DNA of 64,000 nt, taken from contig NZ_OZ075110.1 of NCBI RefSeq assembly GCF_964186625.1, positions 489,501 through 553,500 on the forward strand, read 5' to 3'. Each line of letters starts with the position of its first letter. The first letter of the stretch is position 1. This DNA comes from Asticcacaulis sp. MM231 (lineage in GTDB: Bacteria > Pseudomonadota > Alphaproteobacteria > Caulobacterales > Caulobacteraceae). Both the position numbers and the translations under genes were made by a program. Shown piece by piece: positions 8,401-16,628 of this stretch. A model generated the notes under the pieces. The model saw nothing but the letters and a program-made list of their open reading frames with translations. It was not told where the DNA came from and ran no database searches.

Positions 8401-11400
8401 TCAATTTCGAAGTGGCCAGTGTGTTGTCCGGCGCCGACTGGACCTTCACTGGCGACAATTCGGTCGCCTCGACCCTGTCCATGACCAACAGCGGCAACAT
8501 GACGGTTGCCACGGCTGGCACCTTCACCAATGCCGGGACCTTCACCAATGCCGGCACGCTGACCGCCACAGGCACGCTGATCAACGCGAACAGCATGACC
8601 AATTCCGGCACCATTGCTGGCGCCGTCACACTGACCGGCACAGGCGTGCTGACGAACAGCGCGACAGGCGCCATCACCGGCCCTGCGACAGGCGTCGGTG
8701 TCTTTGGTTTTGCGGGAGCCTCGGGGCCCGTCCAGAATTACGGGACGATCACCGGGTACGAGGCCGTCTGGATGGATGGCGGCGGCATCGTCAATAATTT
8801 GGGGACCGGGTCGCAGCTTATCGGCTCGTATATCGGTGTGGTCGGCTTCAGCGGCGCGGTCACCGTGACCAATGCCGGCACCATCCGGGCAACCACGCTG
8901 TCCACCATCGCCAGCCACGCCTACGGTATCTATGCGCGAGCGGGCGGCACCATCACCAATTCCGGCAGCGCGTCGCTGATCTCTTCGCCGGACATCGGCA
9001 TCGGCTCCGGCTCCTTCGGGGCCAACGTGGTGAACAATCAGGGCCAGATCATCGGCACCAACTATGGCGTTTGGCTGACCAACGGCACATTCAACAACAC
9101 CATCACCAATAGCGGCACCATTTCCGGCGGTACCAAGGCGGTGGCATTAGGCGCCGGCGACGACCTCGTGACCCTGCAGGCGGGCGCCACCTTCATCGGC
9201 GTGGTGGATAGCGGCGCCGGCACCAATACCTTGGCCTTCGACGGCACCGGCGGCAGCTTCACCGGCCTCGGCAGCGCCAGCTTCACCAATTTCGGCCTGG
9301 TCTCGGTCAATAGCGGCGCCAGCTGGACCTTCACCGGCGCCAATACCGTTTCCTCTGGCGTGGGGTTCACGAACAGCGGCACCCTGGCCAACATCGGCTC
9401 TCTGAGCAACGCATCTTCGCTGACCAATCAGGGTCTTCTGAGCAATACAGGCACCCTTTCGAACAGCGGGACTTTGCTGTCGTCGTCGGGCACCTTGCTC
9501 AACAGTGGGCTTCTGAGCAATACGGGACGTATTTCCGGCACGGTCACGACGACCGGCGCGGGCGTGGTGCGCAACCAGTCTGGCGGCAGCATCACCGGCG
9601 TTCTGGCGGGCATCACGGGCAGCGCGTCTGTGGTGGACAACTCTGGCACGATCAGCGCCAGCGGCGCCTCGGGCACGGCGGTCGCTCTGAGTTCTGCGAG
9701 CACGGTCAACAATACGGGCAGTACTGCGCTGATATCGGGTGGGCTGACAGGGCTGTCGCTTTCGGGTGGTGGCACGATCGTCAACAGCGGCAGCATCGCC
9801 GGGGTTCTTGGCCAGGGCGTGGTTCTGTCGCAGGGCGGCAGCGTCTCCAACAGCGGTCATATCAGCGGTGCGACGTCGGGCATTGAGATCACCGGCGGCA
9901 CGGCTCTGGTGACGAATACGGGCACGATCATCGGCAGCGGCGCTTCGGGCGTCGGCGTGCTGTTCTCGGGCGGTTCCGGCACGATTGACAACTTCGGTGA
10001 GATTTCGGGTGCAGGCGGTACGGCAATCAGGTTTGCCGGCGGCACCAACCAGTTGATCCTGGAAAACGGCAGTTCGCTGAACGGCATTGCTGATGGCACG
10101 CTCGGGGTCAACACCCTGCTGGTGAATGGCAGCGCTACGCTTGCCGGCGTGACAGCCATCGGCTTCCAGTATGTCGGCTTTATCAACGCGACTCAGGCCG
10201 TCGACAGCGCCTCGACCATCACCAACGCTTCGGTGATGTCAGGGACACTGACCAACCTGGGGACGCTGGACGGCGCTTTACAAATCACCAGTGGCGCCAC
10301 GCTTGTCAGCAGCGGTGTCGTGTCGGTGGATGATGACTCGGTCAACAATGGCATCTTTGCCAACAGCGGCGCATTACGTGTCGCCTCCGGTGCGTCGTTC
10401 ACCAACATCGGCTCTCTGAGCAACGCGTCTTCGCTGACCAATCAGGGTCTTCTGAGCAATACAGGCACCCTTTCGAACAGCGGGACTTTGCTGTCGTCGT
10501 CGGGCACCTTGCTCAACAGCGGGCTTCTGAGCAATACGGGACGTATTTCCGGCACGGTCACGACGACCGGCGCGGGCGTGGTGCGCAACCAGTCGGGCGG
10601 CAGCATCACCGGCGTTCTGGCGGGCATCACGGGCAGCGCGTCTGTGGTGGATAATTCTGGCACGATCAGCGCCAGCGGCGCCTCGGGCACGGCGGTCGCT
10701 CTGAGTTCTGCGAGCACGGTCAACAATACGGGCAGTACTGCGCTGATATCGGGTGGGCTGACAGGGCTGTCGCTTTCGGGTGGTGGCACGATCGTCAACA
10801 GCGGCAGCATCGCCGGGGTTCTTGGCCAGGGCGTGGTTCTGTCGCAGGGCGGCAGCGTCTCCAACAGCGGTCATATCAGCGGTGCGACGTCGGGCATCGA
10901 GATCACCGGCGGCACGGCTCTGGTGACGAATACGGGCACGATCATCGGCAGCGGCGCTTCGGGCGTCGGCGTGCTGTTCTCGGGCGGTTCCGGCACGATT
11001 GACAACTTCGGTGAGATTTCGGGTGCAGGCGGTACGGCAATCAGGTTTGCCGGCGGCACCAACCAGTTGATCCTGGAAAACGGCAGTTCGCTGAACGGCA
11101 TTGCTGATGGCACGCTCGGGGTCAACACCCTGCTGGTGAATGGCAGCGCTACGCTTGCTGGCGTGACAGCCATCGGCTTCCAGTATGTCGGCTTTATCAA
11201 CGCGACCCAAGACGTCGACAGCACCTCGACCATCACCAACGCTGCGGTGATGTCAGGGACACTGACCAACCAGGGCACGCTGGACGGCGCTTTACAGATC
11301 ACCAGCGGCGCCACGCTTGTGAGCAGCGGTGTCGTGTCGGTGGATGATGACTCGGTCAACAATGGCATCTTTGCCAACAGCGGCGCATTACGTGTCGCCT

Positions 11401-14400
11401 CCGGTGCGTCGTTCACCAACATCGGCTCTCTGAGCAACGCGTCTTCGCTGACCAATCAGGGTCTTCTGAGCAATACAGGCACCCTTTCGAACAGCGGGAC
11501 TTTGCTGTCGTCGTCGGGCACCTTGCTCAACAGCGGGCTTCTGAGCAATACGGGACGTATTTCCGGCACGGTCACGACGACCGGCGCGGGCGTGGTGCGC
11601 AACCAGTCTGGCGGCAGCATCACCGGCGTTCTGGCGGGCATCACGGGCAGCGCGTCTGTGGTGGATAATTCTGGCACGATCAGCGCCAGCGGCGCCTCGG
11701 GCACGGCGGTCGCTCTGAGTTCTGCGAGCACGGTCAACAATACGGGCAGTACTGCGCTGATATCGGGTGGGCTGACAGGGCTGTCGCTTTCGGGTGGTGG
11801 CACGATCGTCAACAGCGGCAGCATCGCCGGGGTTCTTGGCCAGGGCGTGGTTCTGTCGCAGGGCGGCAGCGTCTCCAACAGCGGTCATATCAGCGGTGCG
11901 ACGTCGGGCATCGAGATCACCGGCGGCACGGCTCTGGTGACGAATACGGGCACGATCATCGGCAGCGGCGCTTCGGGCGTCGGCGTGCTGTTCTCGGGCG
12001 GTTCCGGCACGATTGACAACTTCGGTGAGATTTCGGGTGCAGGCGGTACGGCAATCAGGTTTGCCGGCGGCACCAACCAGTTGATCCTGGAAAACGGCAG
12101 TTCGCTGAACGGCATTGCTGATGGCACGCTCGGGGTCAACACCCTGCTGGTGAATGGCAGCGCTACGCTTGCTGGCGTGACAGCCATCGGCTTCCAGTAT
12201 GTCGGCTTTATCAACGCGACCCAAGACGTCGACAGCACCTCGACCATCACCAACGCTGCGGTGATGTCAGGGACACTGACCAACCAGGGCACGCTGGACG
12301 GCGCTTTACAGATCACCAGCGGCGCCACGCTTGTGAGCAGCGGTGTCGTGTCGGTGGATGATGACTCGGTTAACAATGGCCAGATCAATTCAAACGGGCT
12401 TCTGATTAACACCACCACCCTGACCAGCAATGGCGCCATCGCGAATACCGGCACGCTCAGCAATTCAGGATCCGTGATTAATAATGGTTCGCTGAGCAAT
12501 ACCGGCAGCCTTGCCAATACTGGCATGATGACCAACAGCGGCGGTATGAGTAATACCGGCACCATCAGTAATTCCGGCGTTTTCAGTAACTCAGGGACGT
12601 TCAACAACAGCGGCGACGTGTTGGCATCGAGCATTGGCGTTACGGGCGGGGGAAGCGTCAATAACACCGGCACGATCATCGGCACCGATGATACCGGCGT
12701 AAGTCTGGAGGCGGGGGGTGTGCTCACCAACTCTAGCAGCGGCTTTATTCAGGGTGGCATTTTCGGTGTGCAGGTCGCCAGCGGCGGCACGGTCGTCAAT
12801 GCAGGCACCATTCTTGACGATGCGATTGCCGGTCTTGCACTCGGCAGCCAGGCTTCCCTTACCAACAGCGGCGTGATTGGCGGGGTTATCGGCCTTCAGT
12901 TTACCGGTCAAGACGCCAGCGCTATCAACAGTGGTACGATCTATGGCACGGGCGGTATCGCTGTGCAGTTCGGCAGCGGCGCGAATGCCCTGACTCTGAC
13001 CACCGGATCTGTCGTCAATGGAGATATAGACGGCGGTTATGGCGCGGGTCAGATCACACTTGCGGGTTCGGGAATTTTGGCCAGCCAACTGGCCAATTTC
13101 GGTGCCGGAAGTCGGCTATCCATTGCTGAGAAGGCTGTGTGGAGAGCCAGTGGCACTTGGACGATAGGGTCTGTGATGAACGCCGGAACGCTGCAGCCCG
13201 GTGCTGCCGGCAGTGCGTTGCAGGTCAAGGGCGACTTCATACAGACGGCTGGCGGTACGCTGCAGGTCGCTGTCAATGCGGCCGGCGAGAGTTCACAATT
13301 GCAGGTCTCTGGCAGCGCGACGCTCGACGGCACCTTGTCTGTGCTGGCGGCCAACGGCACCTATAACACCTCTACCGCCTACTCGGTCATTTCCAGCACT
13401 AGCCTGACCGGTGAGTTCAGCAGCGTGAAGACCGATCTTGCGTTCCTGACACCCCAGGTGACCTATAACCCGAACGGAGTCACCCTGACGCTCACGACCG
13501 GTCGTGAACCTGTGGACTTCTCCAGTGCGGCCAGCACCACCAACGAACATAACGTCGCCGTCGCTGTACAGGCGGGCGGAGAGGACACGACGCTTTATCA
13601 GGCAGTCCTGGGACAGAGCTTAGAGGGCGCCCGCAGCGCCTTTAACATGCTTTCGGGTGAAGCCTACGCCTCCGTCACCACGGCCTTGCTGGACGACAGT
13701 CGTGCCGTGCCAAAAACCATGCTGAACAGACTACGACAGCAGACCTATGGCGCTGCCGCCGGTGAGTTTGCCGCTCTGGGCACCGGCGAAGCGAGTACGG
13801 TCACGTCTGGAAGTGAGTCCTCAACCTCCACTGTGATCACATGGGCCGAAGCCTTTGGTGGCCGAGGCAAGATCAGAAACGACGGTAACGCCGCATCGCT
13901 GAGTCACGATCGATCTGGTTTCATGACCGGCATGGACGCGCGCTTCGGTCAGAATTGGCGGGCGGGGGCTGCGGCCGGCTACACAAGTTCAAGCCTCACC
14001 CTATCTGAGCGGGCGAGTTTCGCCGATGTCGATACCTATAACCTTGGCCTTTATGCCGGTCGCGCCTTCGGCCGTGTCAATCTTCGGTTGGGCGGCGCCG
14101 TTAGCTGGAGCCATGTTGACATGGGACGCCGGGTCACCTTCCCGAGCTTCGAGGACGCACTGATCAGCCATTACGATGCCCGTACAGCGCAGGTGTTTGG
14201 TGAGATGGGTTATGGCTTCGTCTGGAAAGGCGTTGCTATGGAGCCGTTCGCCGGCCTGTCGCGTGTCCACCAGACGCGTGGTGTCGCTCAGGAACAAGGT
14301 GGCGACGCGGCCCTGAACGTGCAGAGCGCCACCACGGAGATGACCTACTCTACGCTGGGACTGCGCTCAGGCAGCCACTGGATATTCAGTAACGGCGTCA

Positions 14401-14657
14401 GGCTCGTCCCACGCATGACCTTGGGTTGGCAGCACGCCTACGGGGATCTGAACCAGGCCAGCTATATGACCTTGACCAGCACAGGCAATAGTTTCAAGGT
14501 AAATGGTGTTCTGCTGGCAAGGGATTCGACTGTGGTCGAATTGGGCCTGGACTGGAAGGTAAGAGACGAAATCAAGGTGGGCCTCTCCTATCAAGGGACT
14601 CTCTCCGAAAACGCAGAGGACCATGCCGTCACCGGTGTCTTCTCGTGGGTATTTTAA
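5466..14657 (+). CDS. Giant repeat-rich autotransporter adhesin (type Va)
   Basis: The product is about 3,063 residues from the ATG at 5466; a TTG at 5436 would add ten, but it lacks a better ribosome-binding site. An extended Sec signal with a hydrophobic stretch at about residues 23-45 ends at A-Q-A-Q near residue 50. The passenger is built almost wholly of short Thr/Asn/Ser/Gly strings of the type N-S-G-T-I-S, as in beta-helical haemagglutinin-like adhesins. It includes three tandem copies of a 338-codon unit. Residues from about 2790 to the C-terminus form an autotransporter beta-barrel (W-A-E-A-F-G-G at its start) that ends in F-S-W-V-F. The terminal Phe is the signature recognised by the Bam machinery. 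It should be exported across the inner membrane by Sec and displayed at the cell surface for adhesion or aggregation. The two downstream TPR transferases and divergent hldE-gmhB suggest passenger modification. Confidence 0.92.
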   Translation: MHLIVHQRHVTVSQSLSRSLLNSCAAMALALAPAVVTVGVTLAPTSQAQAQTKTLPGTSSGITLSNYPGYTSFLITPSTTDSAISGSAVAGSGSNIWTLTNQGTVTGNAVPGMSFDGGGLVTNSGTSSQISGSIGVSILGAPGTVVNEGTITASNRGIYFNAGGTVTNSGTSALITAGGYGVYIRDGAGTVTNSGTIRSTGDHAIAIWYAGGSVTNAATGVIAGANSGVTFGSTGGVNATVTNSGLITGTNSFAVNVDQGVINNNATGTISGKSGVQIGTTGTLINDGTITANGAFSGTVANDANSAGVRTNQSAVLITNNASGTITSAALGIRLGNGGRVTNAGTISVGAAAGFGIYAEVGVATITNSGTILGGSSGTGVYLAAGGTVTNSAAAAIISGGAKGIAIKGAAGTVSNSGTVISASGVGVALSKGGHVTNNSGGTLSGTVGVTSTGAVTTLINYGTIIGNSGTAIRLTGVFNDSVQLRAGAVVTGVMDAGLGTDALQFGGSTAGTIANVSAINFETATVTTGSNWTFTGSNSLGTAALSNSGQVAVAAGGTFTNSGSFTNAQTLTAAGTFTNSSVLTNSGIASTVIVASGGLFANSGTVTNGGTVNVASGGLFSNSGTLTNNRVLSIASGGSFANSGILTNAATRTITNAGLLTITSGTFTNNGLLTNTGSIAGAVTLTANGTLNNQLGGVISATGNAIVNASSVTPTLTNLGTITSSGGTGIALSAGGKVTNSGSASSIAGNKSGVNISGGAGTVINDGAISSSGGAGYAAVNLAGGGSISNTGAASVISGAYGVNLSGGTGTLVNSGTISGTSGNGVFFSAGGAVANLTNYGTIISTGASALYLQSGGVVTNAAGATISGKSVGATILNGYGAGSTLTNAGTIIGTDTASGIGVFIDVFGQSNTVINSGTIIGTGGTAVQFGRNTDDLVRLLPGGVFTGVVDGGGGTDTLEFGGTAAANFNGFGGSSFINFEVASVLSGADWTFTGDNSVASTLSMTNSGNMTVATAGTFTNAGTFTNAGTLTATGTLINANSMTNSGTIAGAVTLTGTGVLTNSATGAITGPATGVGVFGFAGASGPVQNYGTITGYEAVWMDGGGIVNNLGTGSQLIGSYIGVVGFSGAVTVTNAGTIRATTLSTIASHAYGIYARAGGTITNSGSASLISSPDIGIGSGSFGANVVNNQGQIIGTNYGVWLTNGTFNNTITNSGTISGGTKAVALGAGDDLVTLQAGATFIGVVDSGAGTNTLAFDGTGGSFTGLGSASFTNFGLVSVNSGASWTFTGANTVSSGVGFTNSGTLANIGSLSNASSLTNQGLLSNTGTLSNSGTLLSSSGTLLNSGLLSNTGRISGTVTTTGAGVVRNQSGGSITGVLAGITGSASVVDNSGTISASGASGTAVALSSASTVNNTGSTALISGGLTGLSLSGGGTIVNSGSIAGVLGQGVVLSQGGSVSNSGHISGATSGIEITGGTALVTNTGTIIGSGASGVGVLFSGGSGTIDNFGEISGAGGTAIRFAGGTNQLILENGSSLNGIADGTLGVNTLLVNGSATLAGVTAIGFQYVGFINATQAVDSASTITNASVMSGTLTNLGTLDGALQITSGATLVSSGVVSVDDDSVNNGIFANSGALRVASGASFTNIGSLSNASSLTNQGLLSNTGTLSNSGTLLSSSGTLLNSGLLSNTGRISGTVTTTGAGVVRNQSGGSITGVLAGITGSASVVDNSGTISASGASGTAVALSSASTVNNTGSTALISGGLTGLSLSGGGTIVNSGSIAGVLGQGVVLSQGGSVSNSGHISGATSGIEITGGTALVTNTGTIIGSGASGVGVLFSGGSGTIDNFGEISGAGGTAIRFAGGTNQLILENGSSLNGIADGTLGVNTLLVNGSATLAGVTAIGFQYVGFINATQDVDSTSTITNAAVMSGTLTNQGTLDGALQITSGATLVSSGVVSVDDDSVNNGIFANSGALRVASGASFTNIGSLSNASSLTNQGLLSNTGTLSNSGTLLSSSGTLLNSGLLSNTGRISGTVTTTGAGVVRNQSGGSITGVLAGITGSASVVDNSGTISASGASGTAVALSSASTVNNTGSTALISGGLTGLSLSGGGTIVNSGSIAGVLGQGVVLSQGGSVSNSGHISGATSGIEITGGTALVTNTGTIIGSGASGVGVLFSGGSGTIDNFGEISGAGGTAIRFAGGTNQLILENGSSLNGIADGTLGVNTLLVNGSATLAGVTAIGFQYVGFINATQDVDSTSTITNAAVMSGTLTNQGTLDGALQITSGATLVSSGVVSVDDDSVNNGQINSNGLLINTTTLTSNGAIANTGTLSNSGSVINNGSLSNTGSLANTGMMTNSGGMSNTGTISNSGVFSNSGTFNNSGDVLASSIGVTGGGSVNNTGTIIGTDDTGVSLEAGGVLTNSSSGFIQGGIFGVQVASGGTVVNAGTILDDAIAGLALGSQASLTNSGVIGGVIGLQFTGQDASAINSGTIYGTGGIAVQFGSGANALTLTTGSVVNGDIDGGYGAGQITLAGSGILASQLANFGAGSRLSIAEKAVWRASGTWTIGSVMNAGTLQPGAAGSALQVKGDFIQTAGGTLQVAVNAAGESSQLQVSGSATLDGTLSVLAANGTYNTSTAYSVISSTSLTGEFSSVKTDLAFLTPQVTYNPNGVTLTLTTGREPVDFSSAASTTNEHNVAVAVQAGGEDTTLYQAVLGQSLEGARSAFNMLSGEAYASVTTALLDDSRAVPKTMLNRLRQQTYGAAAGEFAALGTGEASTVTSGSESSTSTVITWAEAFGGRGKIRNDGNAASLSHDRSGFMTGMDARFGQNWRAGAAAGYTSSSLTLSERASFADVDTYNLGLYAGRAFGRVNLRLGGAVSWSHVDMGRRVTFPSFEDALISHYDARTAQVFGEMGYGFVWKGVAMEPFAGLSRVHQTRGVAQEQGGDAALNVQSATTEMTYSTLGLRSGSHWIFSNGVRLVPRMTLGWQHAYGDLNQASYMTLTSTGNSFKVNGVLLARDSTVVELGLDWKVRDEIKVGLSYQGTLSENAEDHAVTGVFSWVF
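9391..10404 (+). repeat. Autotransporter tandem repeat, copy 1 (1014 bp)
   Basis: This is the first of three in-frame 1014-bp units inside the autotransporter passenger. It begins at the codons for I-G-S-L-S-N-A-S-S-L-T-N-Q. It differs from copies 2 and 3 by scattered substitutions, for example A-V-D-S-A-S-T instead of D-V-D-S-T-S-T and N-L-G instead of N-Q-G near its end, so it is the most diverged copy. Confidence 0.95.
10405..11418 (+). repeat. Autotransporter tandem repeat, copy 2 (1014 bp)
   Basis: This is the second 338-codon unit, offset by exactly 1014 bp from copy 1. At protein level it appears identical to copy 3 over the shared length, and the DNA differs at only a few positions. 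That points to recent duplication or gene conversion. Confidence 0.95.
11419..12380 (+). repeat. Autotransporter tandem repeat, copy 3 (partial, 962 bp)
   Basis: This third unit is identical in register to the first two until the codons for D-D-D-S-V-N-N-G. There it diverges into unique passenger sequence, so it lacks the last 52 bp of the unit. Confidence 0.92.
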
Positions 14658-14801
14658 GGTCGTCGCGCATCTTGACCGGCGTGGATTGCAACGCTGATCA
14701 ATAGTTTCTATCAGGTTCTGCCGCTTCACCAACAAAGGGATGGGGCGTCAGACCACAGGGCGGCTTAGTAGGAAAAGCCGGACCAGTCCGGGATACAATA
14801 T

Positions 14802-16628
14802 ATGAATCGTTTACAGCCAAATTTCTGTGCCTGTGGCAGCGGGCTCAGTGCATTGCGCTGTTGCCAGGCGGATCTTCAAAATTTTGCCGCCACACCCTCC
14901 AGCCGTCACCTGTTGCCTCTTGTTGACGAAGCCATTAGCCGACATGCCAATGGCGCTTTGAAGGAAGCGGAGGCCCTGTGTCTTGAGGTGCTGGAACTTG
15001 CACCTGGTCAGGGCGGGGCGTTGGCCGTCCTCTATCAGATACGTAAGGCCGAAGGCGCTATGGCGGCCGCTGAGGCGCTGGTAAAGCGCCTGGTGTCGCT
15101 GGATCCCAACAATATCTGGGCCACTCAGGAACTCGCTTTGCTATTGTTTGGCAGGGGCCATCTGGCGGAAGCGGAAGGCCACGCGCGCAATGCCGTGCGT
15201 ATTGCGCCCACCGATCCGGTTTCACATAATCTGATGGGCATGATTTTGACGGAAATGAACCGACCGCAGGTTGGCGAATTTCACTATCGAAGGGCGCTTG
15301 AACTTCTGGGGCACCGGCAGCCCATTCTTCTCGCCAACCTCGCCTGGAACCTGAAGAATCAGGGGAAGATGGCCGAATCGCGGGCGCTTTATGAAGAGTT
15401 GGTTGGCCTCGACCCATCTATTCTGCAGACCTTGCTCGGTTGGGCGCGCATGGAGGAAACCGACCGGGATTTCGCGCGCGCGGACGCGTTGCTTGATCAG
15501 GCTGAGGCCATGGCGCCTGGCCATCCCAGCATATGGTTGCATCGCGCGGTCGTGCGCGGGCGTACCAAACATTATGACGACGCCTTGGCCATACTTGATC
15601 GCATCGCTCTATCTAGTCCTGGAGCCGGGCTTGGCACCAATGAGATGCTGGAAAAGGGGCGTTTGCTGGACAAGATGGGGCGCTTCGATGAGGCTTTCGA
15701 GGCCTTTAGCAGCGGAAAACGTCTGAACGTGGACCAGGGTGGCCCGGTGTACATGGCGGCGCATGCCACGCAATTGGTTGAGCGACTGAAGGCCTACTTC
15801 ACCAGCAGCCGCTTACGCATTGTGCCCCGCGCCACGACGCTTAAACATGACCCGAAGCCCATTTTCATCCTTGGATTTCCGCGCTCTGGCACGACGATGG
15901 TTGAACAGACCCTGTCGGCCCATCCTAAGGTGTCCGCCGGAGACGAACTGACCTTCGTTAATGATGTGGCTGATTTGATGCCCCGTATGTTGAATAGCCC
16001 TCTGACCTATCCCGAGGCCCTGGCGGACCTATGGATGGGGGACCAATGCGAGGGGCTGAACAATCTGCGGGATTATTACCTGCAACGTGTGAAGCAACTG
16101 GGTATTGTCGAGCCGGGCGCCACGCGCTTTACCGACAAGATGCCTCTGAATGAAACGCACCTTGGGCTGATTGCGCTGATGTTCCCGGATGCGCCGCTTA
16201 TACATGTCCTGCGCCACCCTCTGGATATTGTTCTGTCGGTCTATTCTAATCACCTGACCCACGGTTTTTACTGTGCCAACCAACTGGAGACCATCGCTCA
16301 GCATTATGTTCTGGTGATGGATCTGGTGGCGCACTATCGGCGTGAAATGACGCTAAAATATCTGGCTGTAAGATACGAAGATATCGTCGAAGATCAGGAG
16401 CCCAATGTCCGTCAGATTTTGGCGTTCGCGGATTTGCCTTTCGACAAGGGATGCTTAAAGTTCCATGAAAATAAACGTTATGCGCGCACAGCGAGTTATG
16501 CTCAGGTAACAGAACAGCTCTATGACAAGTCGCGTTACCGTTACAGGCATTATCTGAAGCACCTGGCGCCGGTGATCCCGATTCTGGAGCCAACGATCGC
16601 GCGTCTGGGATATTCGATAGATGGCTAG
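14802..16628 (+). CDS. TPR-sulfotransferase fusion with N-terminal SEC-C-like cysteine motif
   Basis: This 608-residue protein has three parts. Residues 1-20 carry C-x-C-G-S-G-x8-C-C, resembling the zinc-binding SEC-C motif. Residues of about 40-330 are tetratricopeptide repeats (for example A-E-G-H-A-R-N-A-V-R-I-A-P-T-D-P). The C-terminal domain is a PAPS-dependent sulfotransferase of the Sulfotransfer_3 / tyrosyl-protein type: the 5'-phosphosulfate loop G-F-P-R-S-G-T-T starts at residue 358, and V-L-R-H-P-L-D-I-V-L-S is the 3'-phosphate-binding region. It should move sulfate from PAPS to a protein or glycan; the TPRs probably hold the acceptor. It lies 144 bp downstream of the autotransporter and overlaps the next TPR gene by 8 bp, so the passenger is a plausible substrate. 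That link is inference from position. Confidence 0.88.
   Translation: MNRLQPNFCACGSGLSALRCCQADLQNFAATPSSRHLLPLVDEAISRHANGALKEAEALCLEVLELAPGQGGALAVLYQIRKAEGAMAAAEALVKRLVSLDPNNIWATQELALLLFGRGHLAEAEGHARNAVRIAPTDPVSHNLMGMILTEMNRPQVGEFHYRRALELLGHRQPILLANLAWNLKNQGKMAESRALYEELVGLDPSILQTLLGWARMEETDRDFARADALLDQAEAMAPGHPSIWLHRAVVRGRTKHYDDALAILDRIALSSPGAGLGTNEMLEKGRLLDKMGRFDEAFEAFSSGKRLNVDQGGPVYMAAHATQLVERLKAYFTSSRLRIVPRATTLKHDPKPIFILGFPRSGTTMVEQTLSAHPKVSAGDELTFVNDVADLMPRMLNSPLTYPEALADLWMGDQCEGLNNLRDYYLQRVKQLGIVEPGATRFTDKMPLNETHLGLIALMFPDAPLIHVLRHPLDIVLSVYSNHLTHGFYCANQLETIAQHYVLVMDLVAHYRREMTLKYLAVRYEDIVEDQEPNVRQILAFADLPFDKGCLKFHENKRYARTASYAQVTEQLYDKSRYRYRHYLKHLAPVIPILEPTIARLGYSIDG

Noticed and set aside
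9391..12380. CRISPR-like or satellite repeat
   Set aside because: The units are 1014 bp, contiguous, in frame and protein coding. There are no spacers.
5663..13550. Many long antisense frames inside the autotransporter, such as 11885-12730
   Set aside because: They are mirror shadows of the low-complexity Thr/Asn/Ser/Gly codons, recur with the 1014-bp repeats and lack ribosome-binding sites.
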